A model generated the notes under the pieces. The model did no database searches. It was not told the DNA's origin and saw only the letters and a program-made list of their open reading frames with translations. Shown one piece after another: positions 51,749-60,198 of a stretch of 64,000 nt of DNA (position 1 is the first letter of the stretch; every line of letters starts with the position of its first letter). A program made the translations under genes and the position numbers. The stretch lies in contig NZ_DJUW01000002.1 of the NCBI RefSeq assembly GCF_002440635.1, positions 124,001 through 188,000 of the forward strand. Direction: 5' to 3'. Source of the DNA: Novosphingobium sp. UBA6272 (lineage in GTDB: Bacteria > Pseudomonadota > Alphaproteobacteria > Sphingomonadales > Sphingomonadaceae).

Positions 51749-52159
51749 ATGCGCCTCTCCAGCATGGCCGACTATGCCGTGGTGACCATGACCGCTGCCG
51801 CCAAGCACTGCGGTGGCGCGCGCGTCTCTGCGACCCAGCTGGCCGAAGAGACCGGCCTGCCGGCACCGACCGTGCAGAAGCTGGTCAGCCGCCTGACCGC
51901 TGCCGGCCTGCTGCGCAGCGCGCGCGGGGCGGGCGGGGGCCTAAAGCTGGCGCGTCCGGCTGCGGCGATCACTCTCGCCGATATCATCGAGGCAGTCGAA
52001 GGCCCGATCGCGCTGACCGCCTGTGTCGATAATGGCAAGCACGATTGCGGGATGGAGCAGGCTTGCTCGGTCAAGCCGCACTGGCCGGTGGTCAATGCCG
52101 CGATGCGCGGCGCGCTGGCCGGCGTATCGCTGACCCAGCTGACGGGAGCCGCCCAGTGA
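51749..52159 (+). CDS. SUF system Rrf2-type transcriptional regulator
   Basis: A 136-residue Rrf2 regulator. The helix-turn-helix is VSATQLAEETGLPAPTVQKLVSRLTAAGLLRSARGAGGG (26-64), and the cluster-binding cysteines are Cys92, Cys100 and Cys106 (C-x7-C-x5-C). It probably senses the Fe-S state through a bound cluster and represses or activates the suf operon it heads. Its last codon overlaps the sufB GTG start (GTGA). Confidence 0.92.
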   Translation: MRLSSMADYAVVTMTAAAKHCGGARVSATQLAEETGLPAPTVQKLVSRLTAAGLLRSARGAGGGLKLARPAAAITLADIIEAVEGPIALTACVDNGKHDCGMEQACSVKPHWPVVNAAMRGALAGVSLTQLTGAAQ

Positions 52160-53631
52160 GCGAGGCGGTAAAGGATCAGGCCGCACGCGATGCGGCCGCC
52201 AAGGTGGCCGATTACGAGCACGGCTGGTCGGCCGATATCGAAACCGATTTTGCCCCCAAGGGCCTCGACGAATCGACTGTCCGGTTCATCTCAGCCAAGA
52301 AGAACGAGCCCGAATGGATGCTCGACTGGCGGCTCAAGGCGTTCCGGCACTGGCAGACCATGCCGATGCCCGACTGGGCCATGCTCAATGTTCCGCCGAT
52401 CGACTACCAGGACGCCTATTACTACGCCGCGCCGCGGGCCAAGCCCAAGCTGGCCAGCCTTGACGAGGTCGATCCCGATATCCTCGAGGTTTACAAGAAG
52501 CTCGGCATTCCGCTCGAAGAGCAGAAGGTGCTCGCCGGGGTCGAAGGCGCGCGCAAGGTGGCGGTCGATGCGGTGTTCGATTCGGTCAGCGTCGCCACCA
52601 CCTTCCGCGAGGAGCTCAAGAAAGCCGGGGTGATCTTCCTCTCGATCAGCGAGGCGATCCGCGAATACCCGGACCTCGTGAAAAAGTGGCTCGGCAAGGT
52701 CGTGCCGGTCCATGACAACTTCTTCGCCGCATTGAACTGCGCGGTCTTTTCCGACGGGACCTTCGTCTACATCCCCGAGGGGGTGCGCTGCCCGATGGAG
52801 CTCTCCACCTATTTCCGGATCAACGCCGAGAATACCGGGCAGTTCGAACGCACCCTGATCATTGCCGAAAAGGGCAGCTACGTTTCCTACCTGGAGGGCT
52901 GCACCGCGCCGATGCGCGATGAAAATCAGCTCCACGCCGCCGTGGTCGAACTGGTCGCGCTCGACGATGCCGAGATCAAGTATTCGACTGTGCAGAACTG
53001 GTATCCCGGCAACGCCGAGGGGCTGGGCGGGATCTACAATTTCGTCACCAAGCGCGCGCTGTGCCAGGGCAAGCGCAGCAAGGTCAGCTGGACCCAGGTC
53101 GAAACCGGCTCGGCGATCACCTGGAAGTACCCCAGCTGTGTCTTGAACGGCGAAGACAGCGTGGGCGAATTCTACTCGGTCGCGGTGACCAACAATTTCC
53201 AGCAGGCCGATACCGGCACCAAGATGATCCACAACGGCAAGGGCACCCGCTCGACGATCATTTCGAAGGGCATTTCGGCCGGCAAGAGCCAGAACACCTA
53301 TCGCGGGCTGGTCCGCGTCGCCCCGGGCGCGGAAGGCGTGCGCAATTTCACCCAGTGCGATTCGCTGCTGCTGGGCAAGGACTGCGGCGCACATACCGTG
53401 CCCTATATCGAAGTGCGTAACCCTAGCGCGCAGATCGAGCACGAAGCGACCACCTCGAAAATCTCTGACGACCAGCTGTTCTACGCGATGCAGCGCGGAC
53501 TCGATCAGGAAGCGGCGGTGGCGCTGATCGTCAACGGCTTCGCCAAGGAAGTGCTGCAGCAGCTGCCGATGGAGTTTGCGGTCGAGGCGCAGAAGCTGCT
53601 GGGGATTTCGCTTGAGGGGAGCGTGGGGTGA
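52156..53631 (+). CDS. sufB: Fe-S cluster assembly scaffold SufB
   Basis: A 491-residue scaffold subunit from GTG 52156. Conserved segments are FISAKKNEPEWMLDWRLKAFRHWQ, PPIDYQDAYYYAAPRA, FSDGTFVYIPEGVRCPMELSTYFRINAENTGQFERTLIIAEKGSYVSYLEGCTAP and HNGKGTRSTIISKGISAGKSQNTYRGLV. With SufC and SufD it builds 4Fe-4S or 2Fe-2S clusters. Length and sequence are typical. Its stop overlaps the MazF-like gene start. Confidence 0.97.
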   Translation: MSEAVKDQAARDAAAKVADYEHGWSADIETDFAPKGLDESTVRFISAKKNEPEWMLDWRLKAFRHWQTMPMPDWAMLNVPPIDYQDAYYYAAPRAKPKLASLDEVDPDILEVYKKLGIPLEEQKVLAGVEGARKVAVDAVFDSVSVATTFREELKKAGVIFLSISEAIREYPDLVKKWLGKVVPVHDNFFAALNCAVFSDGTFVYIPEGVRCPMELSTYFRINAENTGQFERTLIIAEKGSYVSYLEGCTAPMRDENQLHAAVVELVALDDAEIKYSTVQNWYPGNAEGLGGIYNFVTKRALCQGKRSKVSWTQVETGSAITWKYPSCVLNGEDSVGEFYSVAVTNNFQQADTGTKMIHNGKGTRSTIISKGISAGKSQNTYRGLVRVAPGAEGVRNFTQCDSLLLGKDCGAHTVPYIEVRNPSAQIEHEATTSKISDDQLFYAMQRGLDQEAAVALIVNGFAKEVLQQLPMEFAVEAQKLLGISLEGSVG

Positions 53632-54005
53632 TGAAGATTCCCGTCAAGCGTGGCGATATCGTCGATGTCGATCTCAGCGGAGCGCAAGGTGTTGAAAAGA
53701 AGAATGATAATCGCTCAGGCGGAAGGCCATGCTTGGTAGTCCAGAATGATCAAGGGAACAAGTTCTCTCCCATGACGATCATAGTGCCTTTGACTGATGC
53801 CAAGCAAAACAAGCTTTTGCCGGTACAAGTGGCAGTCACTGCGGCAGAGCTAGGATTCCGGGGCGCAAAGGACTCTGTTGTCGAGTGCGGACATGTTCGA
53901 ACAATTGATGGAGATGCCAGAGTTCGAAAGTTTTTGGGGCACCTAGATGATGCAGCGATGGATCGGGTTGATCAGGCCCTCGCAGTAAGTGTTGGATTGA
54001 AATGA
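53631..54005 (+). CDS. MazF/PemK-family toxin-like protein inserted in the suf operon
   Basis: A 124-residue protein of the PemK/MazF endoribonuclease fold: KRGDIVDVDLS, GGRPCLVVQNDQGNKFSPMTIIVPLT and VVECGHVRTIDGDARVRKFLGHL. ATG 53631 overlaps the sufB stop. No antitoxin gene lies next to it; the next gene encodes a DUF559 protein. The AT-rich codons (AAT, TTG, AGA, ATA) differ clearly from the flanking suf genes, which suggests recent acquisition. Whether it cleaves RNA is unknown. It could be a domesticated nuclease. Confidence 0.82.
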   Translation: MKIPVKRGDIVDVDLSGAQGVEKKNDNRSGGRPCLVVQNDQGNKFSPMTIIVPLTDAKQNKLLPVQVAVTAAELGFRGAKDSVVECGHVRTIDGDARVRKFLGHLDDAAMDRVDQALAVSVGLK

Positions 54006-54484
54006 CCAAGAAAACCCTCACCGTCCGCCCGCTTGATGAGCGCGAGGCCCCAGAACTGCAGAAGCGCGGGCGTGGCTGGGCGATTTCGGACCAGCGGCTC
54101 GACAAGATCCACGATCAGGCCCGGCGCAACAAGATGGAGCCGACCGAGGCGCAGAAGCTGCTCGGCGCGAAGCTGAACGAGGCCAATCTCGGCAAGTTCA
54201 AGCTGACCCGCCAGCAGGTGATCGGCTCGGCGATCGTCGATTTCGCCTGCAACCCGCTCAAGATCGCGGTGTCGATCGACGAGGGCGGCGATCCCGCGCT
54301 CATCGCCCGGCGCGACAAGAGCCTTGAGGCGGTCGGCGTCAAGCTGCTGCGCTTTGCCGCCGCACGAGTGTTGGACGAACCCGATACCGTGGTCGCCGAG
54401 ATCCTCGCCGCGATGAAAGCCAGCTACGACGAACGCGGCCGGGCCCGGCGCCAAAGTTACCCGAGCCGGGGAGAGCGGCGGTGA
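54002..54484 (+). CDS. DUF559 endonuclease-like protein
   Basis: A 160-residue protein of the very-short-patch-repair-like DUF559 family. The core is EPTEAQKLLGAKLNEANLGKFKLTRQQVIGSAIVDFACNPLKIAVSIDEGG, whose Glu, Asp and Asp-Glu positions match the nuclease active site. It overlaps the MazF gene by four bases and the next gene by four bases. DUF559 proteins occur inside suf operons of some alphaproteobacteria; the function there is not known. Confidence 0.85.
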   Translation: MTKKTLTVRPLDEREAPELQKRGRGWAISDQRLDKIHDQARRNKMEPTEAQKLLGAKLNEANLGKFKLTRQQVIGSAIVDFACNPLKIAVSIDEGGDPALIARRDKSLEAVGVKLLRFAAARVLDEPDTVVAEILAAMKASYDERGRARRQSYPSRGERR

Positions 54485-54828
54485 AGCAGCTTGCCACTTT
54501 CCTGGTCGCAACCCTTGCGTTCGGCGCGGCCTCGGCCGGCGCCAACGAGCCGCTGACTTACGACCAGGCGATCAGCCGGCTGCGGGCCTGCGCCACGGCC
54601 GGGGCGACGAATGCGCCCCGCGGCAGCCTGCGCGAGGCGGTGGTCGCCGTGCGGTCGCTGTGCCGCCCGCAGATTGACCGGGTCTTTGATGCCACGGATG
54701 AGCGCATAGCTGCAGACAATCCGGACGCGTCCGCCGAGCTTCTTGGCGAGCTGCGCACCAAGGCGCGGCGCAAGATCGACCGCGATCTCGCCGTGCTCGT
54801 TTCGACTCAGACAGGACTGGCACAGTAA
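54481..54828 (+). CDS. Small exported protein of unknown function in the suf operon
   Basis: A 115-residue protein from GTG 54481 with a signal peptide (1-21, ending SAGAN). The mature part is helical, with a cysteine pair (RACATAG and RSLCRPQID). It overlaps the DUF559 gene by four bases and the sufC start by one base (TAATG). Function unknown; a role in the envelope is odd for a SUF operon. Confidence 0.65.
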   Translation: MKQLATFLVATLAFGAASAGANEPLTYDQAISRLRACATAGATNAPRGSLREAVVAVRSLCRPQIDRVFDATDERIAADNPDASAELLGELRTKARRKIDRDLAVLVSTQTGLAQ

Positions 54829-55568
54829 TGCTGACAATCACCGATCTTCACGCCACCGTCGCCGACAAGCCGATTCTCAAGGGCCTGTCGCTGACCATCA
54901 ATGCCGGCGAAGTCCACGCGATCATGGGCCCCAACGGCGCGGGCAAATCGACCCTGGGCTATGTCCTGGGCGGGCGGCCCGGTTACGAAGTGACCGGCGG
55001 ATCGGTGCAATTTGCCGGGCAGGACCTGCTCGCGCTGGAACCGCACGAACGCGCTGCCGCCGGGCTGTTCCTGGGCTTCCAGTACCCGGTCGAGATACCC
55101 GGCGTGTCCTTCGTCCAGTTCCTGCGCGAAAGCCTCAACGCCCAGCGCGCCGCGCGGGATGAGGCGCCGCTCTCGGGCGGGGAATTCCTCAAGCTCGCGC
55201 GCGAAAAGGCGGCGCTGCTCAAGATGGACATCGAGATGCTCAAGCGCCCGGTCAACCTGGGCTTCTCGGGCGGCGAGAAGAAGCGCGCCGAGATGGTCCA
55301 GATGGGCATCCTCGGTCCGAAACTGGCAATCCTCGACGAAACCGATTCGGGCCTCGACATCGATGCGCTGCGGATCGTGGGTGACGGGATCAATGCGGTA
55401 ATGCGCGCGCCGGACAAGGCAGTGCTGCTGATCACCCATTACCAGCGCCTGCTCGATTACGTGAAGCCGGACTTCGTCCACGTTCTGGCCGGCGGGCGGA
55501 TCGTGCGCACCGGCGGGCCGGAACTGGCGCTCGAGCTTGAAGAGCATGGCTATGAGGCGGTGGCGTGA
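54828..55568 (+). CDS. sufC: Fe-S cluster assembly ATPase SufC
   Basis: A 246-residue ABC-type ATPase. Walker A GPNGAGKSTLG, Q-loop FQYPVEIPGVSF, the signature FSGGEKKRAEMVQ and Walker B LAILDETDSGLDIDAL are intact; the SufC-specific LDETDSGLD form is present. It drives SufB-SufD conformational change. Starts at 54828. Confidence 0.97.
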   Translation: MLTITDLHATVADKPILKGLSLTINAGEVHAIMGPNGAGKSTLGYVLGGRPGYEVTGGSVQFAGQDLLALEPHERAAAGLFLGFQYPVEIPGVSFVQFLRESLNAQRAARDEAPLSGGEFLKLAREKAALLKMDIEMLKRPVNLGFSGGEKKRAEMVQMGILGPKLAILDETDSGLDIDALRIVGDGINAVMRAPDKAVLLITHYQRLLDYVKPDFVHVLAGGRIVRTGGPELALELEEHGYEAVA

Positions 55569-55588
55569 GCGGCACAGCCCATCTTACT

Positions 55589-55652
55589 CTTCGCGCCTTC
55601 GCGCCTTTGCGAGAGGAATACTGTGCTCACGCAAAGGCGCAAAGGCGCGAAG
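55589..55652. repeat. Palindromic extragenic element between sufC and sufD
   Basis: Left arm 55589-55611 and right arm 55630-55652 are inverted copies of a 23-base sequence, with one mismatch, around an 18-base loop. The arms are built from repeats of GCGCCTT / AAGGCGC. It occupies most of the 97-base gap between two genes of one operon. Confidence 0.85.
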
Positions 55653-55665
55653 CGGCGGTGCGACA

Positions 55666-56400
55666 ATGACAGCACTTGCGCTTCCGACTCGCCGCGATGA
55701 GGCCTTCCGCTATGCCGACATGACTGCGCTGGAGCCGCTGTGGCCGGTGGCAGTCGAAACGATCCGGCTGGGGGAAAGCGAGGAGCGGTCGCTTACCATC
55801 GTCAACACCGGCGACGCTCCGGTTGTGCGCGAGATCGCGGTAACCGTTCCGGCGGGTGCCTGCTTCCGGCTGCATGTGCTCAATGCCGGCCACGCCTATG
55901 GCCGGATCGCTGTGCGGGCGCAGCTGGGCGAGGGCGCCGAATTCCATCTTGGCGCGGCGCAGCTGGCCGGTGCCGGGCAGACCGTCGAAGTGGTCACCGA
56001 AGTGGTGCATACCGCGCCCAATGCGGTCAGCCGCCAGGTGGTCCGCTCAGTCGCGGCCAACAAGGCCACGGCCAATTACCTCGGCAAGGTGCTGGTCGCG
56101 AAGGGCGCCGACGGCACTGACGGTTCGCAGTCGGTCCGGGCCATGCTGCTCGACCGGACCGCGACCGCCAATGCCAAGCCCGAGCTGGAAATCCACGCCG
56201 ACGACGTCAAGTGCGCGCATGGCTGCGCGGTGGGCGAGCTCGATGCCAATGCCCTGTTCTACATGGCCCAGCGCGGTCTCCCGCCCGAACTGGCCAAGCG
56301 TTTGATGCTGCAGGCCTTCCTGGCCGAAGCCTTCGTCGATGCAGAAGATGGCGACGCGCTGCTCGAACAGGCGATCGCGGCGCTGGAGACGATGCTGTGA
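55666..56400 (+). CDS. sufD: Fe-S cluster assembly protein SufD
   Basis: A 244-residue SufB-paralogue that pairs with SufB and SufC. The C-terminal core has IHADDVKCAHGCAVGELDANALFYMAQRGLPPELAKRLML, a SufD/SufB signature with the Cys and His near the cluster site. It is shorter than E. coli SufD (423 residues), as is common in alphaproteobacteria. It starts after the palindrome; a longer frame would read through it. Confidence 0.9.
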   Translation: MTALALPTRRDEAFRYADMTALEPLWPVAVETIRLGESEERSLTIVNTGDAPVVREIAVTVPAGACFRLHVLNAGHAYGRIAVRAQLGEGAEFHLGAAQLAGAGQTVEVVTEVVHTAPNAVSRQVVRSVAANKATANYLGKVLVAKGADGTDGSQSVRAMLLDRTATANAKPELEIHADDVKCAHGCAVGELDANALFYMAQRGLPPELAKRLMLQAFLAEAFVDAEDGDALLEQAIAALETML

Positions 56401-57626
56401 ATGCGGCCCAAAATCCGACCGCGCGGGCACTGTCGCGCTGGGAGGGTGAAGGTGGCGCACCTTTGCCCGCCGCGCTGCGCGACCAGTTCCCCGGCCTCGT
56501 CGGCGGCTGGCACTACTTGGATAGCGCCGCCACGGCGCAAAAACCGCAGGCCGTGATCGATGCCGTTACCGCCGCCTTGGGCCGAGATTATGCCACGGTC
56601 CACCGCGGGGTCTATGCCCGCTCGGCCGAGATGACCCTGGCTTTCGAGGCGGCGCGCGAGAAGGTCGTCGGCCTGATCGGCGGCCGCGCGGAAGATCTGG
56701 TCTTCACCCGCGGCGCGACCGAGGCGATCAATCTGGTTGCCTACAGCTATCCCGAAAAGGGCCGGGTGCTGCTGTCCACGCTGGAGCACCATTCGAACAT
56801 CGTGCCGTGGCAACTGGCCGGCTGGCAGATCGATGTCTGCCCGCTGACCGCTGATGGTCGGATCGATCTGGACGCGGCCGAGGCGATGTTGACGCCCGCG
56901 CACACCATAGTTTCCTTCGCGCATGTTTCCAACGTGCTTGGCTCGGTGCTTGACGTGCCGCGCGCGGTGGAACTGGCGCACCGGGTCGGAGCCAGGCTTC
57001 TGCTCGATGGCTGTCAGGCGGTGGCGCGACTGCCGGTCGATGTCGCCGCGCTGGGCTGCGATTTCTACGCCTTTTCGGCGCACAAGCTTTACGGCCCGAC
57101 CGGGATCGGCGCGCTGTGGGGGCGGGCCGAACTGCTCGACGCCATGCCACCCTGGCAGGGCGGCGGCGCGATGATCGACAAGGTCAGCTTTGCCGGCACG
57201 ACTTACGCCCCGCCGCCGCAGCGGTTCGAAGCCGGCACCCCGGCGATCGTTGAGGCGATCGGGTTCGGCGCGGCGGCGGACTATGTCCGCGCCATCGGCC
57301 TGCAGGCGATTCACCAACACGAAGCGGCGCTGGTGGCAGAGCTTCGCGACGCATTGCGCAGCCGCAACGACGTGACGCTGTTCGGGCCGGAGGAAAGCGC
57401 CGGGATCGTTTCGTTTGCGATGGACGGGGTGCATCCGCACGACCTCGGCACCATCTTGGACGAGGAAGGCGTGGCGATCCGCGCCGGGCATCACTGCGCC
57501 CAGCCATTGATGGAGCACCTGGGCGTATCGGCCACGGCCCGGGCCAGCTTCGGGCTCTATTCTGATCAAGCCGATATCGCCGCGCTGCTGCGCGGGATTG
57601 AAAGGACACGGAGGATTTTCGGGTGA
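56397..57626 (+). CDS. sufS: Cysteine desulfurase SufS
   Basis: A 409-residue PLP enzyme that supplies sulfur from cysteine. GTG 56397 overlaps the sufD stop. Motifs are YLDSAATAQKP near the start, STLEHHSNIVPWQ, FYAFSAHKLYGPTGIGALWG (PLP lysine) and RAGHHCAQPLMEHLG, whose cysteine is the sulfur acceptor. The group II SufS signature RAGHHCAQPLM is intact. Confidence 0.96.
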   Translation: MNAAQNPTARALSRWEGEGGAPLPAALRDQFPGLVGGWHYLDSAATAQKPQAVIDAVTAALGRDYATVHRGVYARSAEMTLAFEAAREKVVGLIGGRAEDLVFTRGATEAINLVAYSYPEKGRVLLSTLEHHSNIVPWQLAGWQIDVCPLTADGRIDLDAAEAMLTPAHTIVSFAHVSNVLGSVLDVPRAVELAHRVGARLLLDGCQAVARLPVDVAALGCDFYAFSAHKLYGPTGIGALWGRAELLDAMPPWQGGGAMIDKVSFAGTTYAPPPQRFEAGTPAIVEAIGFGAAADYVRAIGLQAIHQHEAALVAELRDALRSRNDVTLFGPEESAGIVSFAMDGVHPHDLGTILDEEGVAIRAGHHCAQPLMEHLGVSATARASFGLYSDQADIAALLRGIERTRRIFG

Positions 57627-58111
57627 GCATCTCTGAAGACACCGGGGAACCGAGATTCACGGTCGAGCAAGTGGACAGCGTGGCGGCCCCGCCGCGCGCC
57701 AAGGTCGAGGACGCGGAAAGTCCGGCCGAAAAGCTCGATCGCAAGCGCGACTACCTTGAAGGGTTCCTGGCTGAAAAGCCGCAGAACGTTCCTCCGGGCG
57801 CTCCGGGCGGGGACCTCTACGAAGCGGTGATCGCCGCGCTCAAGGACATTTTCGATCCGGAAATTCCGGTCAACATCTATGACCTTGGGCTGATCTATGG
57901 CGTCGATGTGGCTGACGACGGCGGCGTGGTGGTGACGATGACCCTCACCACACCGCATTGCCCGGTTGCCGAATCGATGCCCGGCGAAGTCGAGCTGCGG
58001 GTCGGCTCGGTGCCCGGCGTGCGCGATGCCGAGGTCAATCTGGTCTGGGATCCGCCGTGGGATCCGGCCAAGATGAGCGACGAGGCCCGGCTAGAGCTTG
58101 GAATGCTATGA
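57623..58111 (+). CDS. sufT: SUF system assembly protein SufT (DUF59)
   Basis: A 162-residue protein. An N-terminal extension of about 60 residues leads to the DUF59/MIP18 domain: AVIAALKDIFDPEIPVNIYDLGLIYGVDV, VTMTLTTPHCPVAESMPGEVELRVGSVPGVRDAEVNLVWDPPWDPAKMSDEARLELGM. It helps mature Fe-S proteins. GTG 57623 overlaps the sufS stop. A hairpin element follows directly. Confidence 0.93.
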   Translation: MSISEDTGEPRFTVEQVDSVAAPPRAKVEDAESPAEKLDRKRDYLEGFLAEKPQNVPPGAPGGDLYEAVIAALKDIFDPEIPVNIYDLGLIYGVDVADDGGVVVTMTLTTPHCPVAESMPGEVELRVGSVPGVRDAEVNLVWDPPWDPAKMSDEARLELGML

Positions 58112-58255
58112 TCCTTCGAGACGGGCCTTCGACCCTTCGACAAGCTCAGGGCTCAGTCCCTCCTCAGGATGAGCGGGTGATGGAGAAATGCAATGACTGA
58201 TAAGTCCGCTCATGCTGAGGAGCCGCTGAGCTTGCCGAAGCGGTGTCTCGAAGCA
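58112..58255. repeat. Large palindromic repeat element spanning the sufT-sufA junction
   Basis: The left arm (58112-58177) and right arm (58206-58255) are imperfect inverted copies: CTTCGAGAC, TTCGACAAGCTCAGG, CTCCTCAGGATGAGCGG on the left; CCGCTCATGCTGAGGAGC, CTGAGCTTGCCGAAG, GTGTCTCGAAGCA on the right. The right arm lies inside the first codons of sufA, so the repeat encodes part of the SufA N-terminus. This kind of hairpin unit resembles the palindromic extragenic repeats of sphingomonad genomes. Confidence 0.75.
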
Positions 58256-58585
58256 CCCGCTGCCGTAATCCTGACCCCCGCTGCCGAGGCGCGGGTGGCC
58301 AAGCTGATGGGCGATGCGCCGGAAGGAACGATCGGGGTCAAGCTCAGCACCCCGCGGCGGGGCTGTTCGGGGCTGGCCTATTCGGTCGACTATGTCAGCG
58401 AGGCCAACGCCTTCGACGAGAAGATCGAGACGCCGGGCGGGCTGTTCTTCATCGATGCCGCCTCGGTGCTTTACCTGATCGGCAGCACGATGGACTGGGT
58501 CGAGGACGATTTCACCGCCGGTTTCGTATTCCAGAACCCCAATGCCAAGGGTTCGTGCGGCTGCGGCGAGAGTTTTACGGTTTGA
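58193..58585 (+). CDS. sufA: A-type Fe-S carrier SufA with repeat-derived N-terminus
   Basis: A 130-residue A-type carrier. The cluster cysteines are in RRGCSGLAYSVDYVSE and GSCGCGESFTV. Residues from about 5 to 25 (SAHAEEPLSLPKRCLEAPAA) lie in the palindromic repeat at 58206-58255, so the N-terminus is not typical; the family core starts at VILTPAAEARVAKLM. It ends the suf operon. Confidence 0.9.
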   Translation: MTDKSAHAEEPLSLPKRCLEAPAAVILTPAAEARVAKLMGDAPEGTIGVKLSTPRRGCSGLAYSVDYVSEANAFDEKIETPGGLFFIDAASVLYLIGSTMDWVEDDFTAGFVFQNPNAKGSCGCGESFTV

Positions 58586-58609
58586 AGGTAGCGCTTGCTC
58601 CAGGCCGGC

Positions 58610-58739
58610 TCACCCGAAGGACCGAAGATGGCCCGCAAAGGGCGCGGCTGCGCTGATCGTCGAACGACGCGCCAAATCAAGACGCAGCTTCGATCAGGTG
58701 GCGCCGGTCTCTGTCCGCGTTCTTTGGGTCTTCGGGTGA
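58610..58739. repeat. Long-range inverted repeat downstream of sufA
   Basis: The 19 bases at 58610-58628 and those at 58721-58739 are inverted copies (about 16 of 19 positions pair), enclosing 92 bases with further self-complementary pieces. It lies in the 163-bp gap between sufA and a convergent gene. It may be a terminator structure or a decayed repeat. Confidence 0.5.
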
Positions 58740-58748
58740 AACTCTGGT

Positions 58749-59723
58749 TCAGCCCTTGGGTCTGGGCACAAAGGTTTCCCCTGTTTCCGCGTCGATGAAG
58801 GCGATCAGCGCCTTTTCGAGCTCATCAAGGTCTTCGTCGGCCTCCAGCATGTCCTGCAGCCAGCTGTGTTCTGCGGGTTCGAGTGAGGCAGCGCTCTCTG
58901 CGGAATCGTCCCATTCCTCCAGATAGTCGGCCTCGTCTCCGCCGATCTTGAGCAGACTGCCGAACCCGGAGGCGTTCGGGGCGGCACTGGCCATCCGGCC
59001 CAGAAAGCCGCCGACCCCCTGGCCTTCGCGGGCCATAAAGCTTTCCAGTTCGGCCGCGCGGTCCTCGCTCAGTGCTTCGTGTCCGCCGAAGCCAAGCAGG
59101 AACTGGGCCACGCCCTTGACGAACAGGTCGGTCCATTCGGGGGCATTGGCATCGTGCAGCGTGGCATCCTTGATCCGGAACAACAGTTCGGCCTCGGCCT
59201 TGCTGACCCCGGCCGGGCGCTCGCTGCCGGTGCCGAAGATCAACCGCTTGAGCAGGGTGACTTCGGTGGCGTTGACCCCGTGCGGCGACAGTGCGCCATG
59301 GCGGGTTGGGCCTTCGCCCAGGACAACGGCTTCCTCGATCTGTTTCAGGGCATAGTCGCGCAGTGCTTGCGGCACGCTGGTTGCCACCTCGATCACACGG
59401 ACCAGCAGTTCCAGCTCGGCCATGGTCCCGACACGGCCATCACGGTCGACCCGGGAAACCAGTTCTTCGGCCATTTCGGCATCGACGTAGCCGCGCGGCT
59501 CTACCGCATAAACAACAAAGCTGGTCAGCGCATCGCAGAAGAAATCGCACCATTCCGGGGTGGTCTCGGCGGCGGTCTCGTTGGCGACGAACAGCGATTC
59601 CGCTTCATCCGGGCTCATCTTGCCATCGGCCCAGCCGAGCCGGCGCAATTCGAGGATTTCCTCGTTGGTGATCCGTCCGTCACCCGCGATCTGGGTGGTC
59701 AGGTCACCGAATTCGATACTCAT
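58749..59723 (-). CDS. Acidic protein of unknown function
   Basis: A 324-residue acidic, helical protein starting MSIEFGDLTTQIAGDGRITNEEILELRR. The segments GDGRITNEEI and WADGKMSPDEAESLF resemble EF-hand or TerB-like acidic helical repeats, and WCDFFCDALTSFVVYAVEPRGYVDAEMAEELVSRVDRDGRVGTMAELELLVRVIE appears to repeat the theme. No signal peptide or membrane segment. Function is unknown. It converges on sufA. Confidence 0.6.
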   Translation of the reverse strand: MSIEFGDLTTQIAGDGRITNEEILELRRLGWADGKMSPDEAESLFVANETAAETTPEWCDFFCDALTSFVVYAVEPRGYVDAEMAEELVSRVDRDGRVGTMAELELLVRVIEVATSVPQALRDYALKQIEEAVVLGEGPTRHGALSPHGVNATEVTLLKRLIFGTGSERPAGVSKAEAELLFRIKDATLHDANAPEWTDLFVKGVAQFLLGFGGHEALSEDRAAELESFMAREGQGVGGFLGRMASAAPNASGFGSLLKIGGDEADYLEEWDDSAESAASLEPAEHSWLQDMLEADEDLDELEKALIAFIDAETGETFVPRPKG

Positions 59724-59790
59724 GGCGCACAGGCCCCCGCTATTCAAAACCGGGACCGATGTGCCGTAATATCCTTAAATCCGGGTTACC

Positions 59791-60198
59791 TTAACGCCCG
59801 CGCAGCGCGGCGACGCAGGCTGCCCGGTCGACATCCTGGCCGTCGCTGGCGCGGCGCGCCTCGACATAGGTCGCCTCGGGCTCCCGCCCCGGAGCGCCCG
59901 GATAGAGGTAGATGTCGAGCACGCAGGGCTGTCCGGTGAACTGCAACTTGCGGGCATCGCCTTCCCACACATCAAGCCGGGCCGGGCCGAACTGGTCGAT
60001 CAGGTCCTGCGCCCGAGCACCGACCACACCTTCGAGCCCCGGCCCCGCGATCACCCTAGGCTTCGGCGGCGTGGTATGGCCGGGGCTGCGCAGCGGCACC
60101 TTGGTCGGCGGCTTGGGCGCACTTGTCACCGTGCCGCCCGAACCGCAGGCGGACACCATCAGCCCAAGGGCAAGGGAGAAAAACAGGCGAGCGATCAT
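59791..60198 (-). CDS. Lipoprotein of unknown function
   Basis: A 135-residue lipoprotein with signal peptide and lipobox (SLALGLMVSACGSG). A proline-rich linker follows, then a small domain with GPARLDVWEGDARKLQFTGQPCVLDIYLYPG. The start at 60198 overlaps the stop of the EI24 gene (ATGA). Function unknown. Confidence 0.7.
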   Translation of the reverse strand: MIARLFFSLALGLMVSACGSGGTVTSAPKPPTKVPLRSPGHTTPPKPRVIAGPGLEGVVGARAQDLIDQFGPARLDVWEGDARKLQFTGQPCVLDIYLYPGAPGREPEATYVEARRASDGQDVDRAACVAALRGR

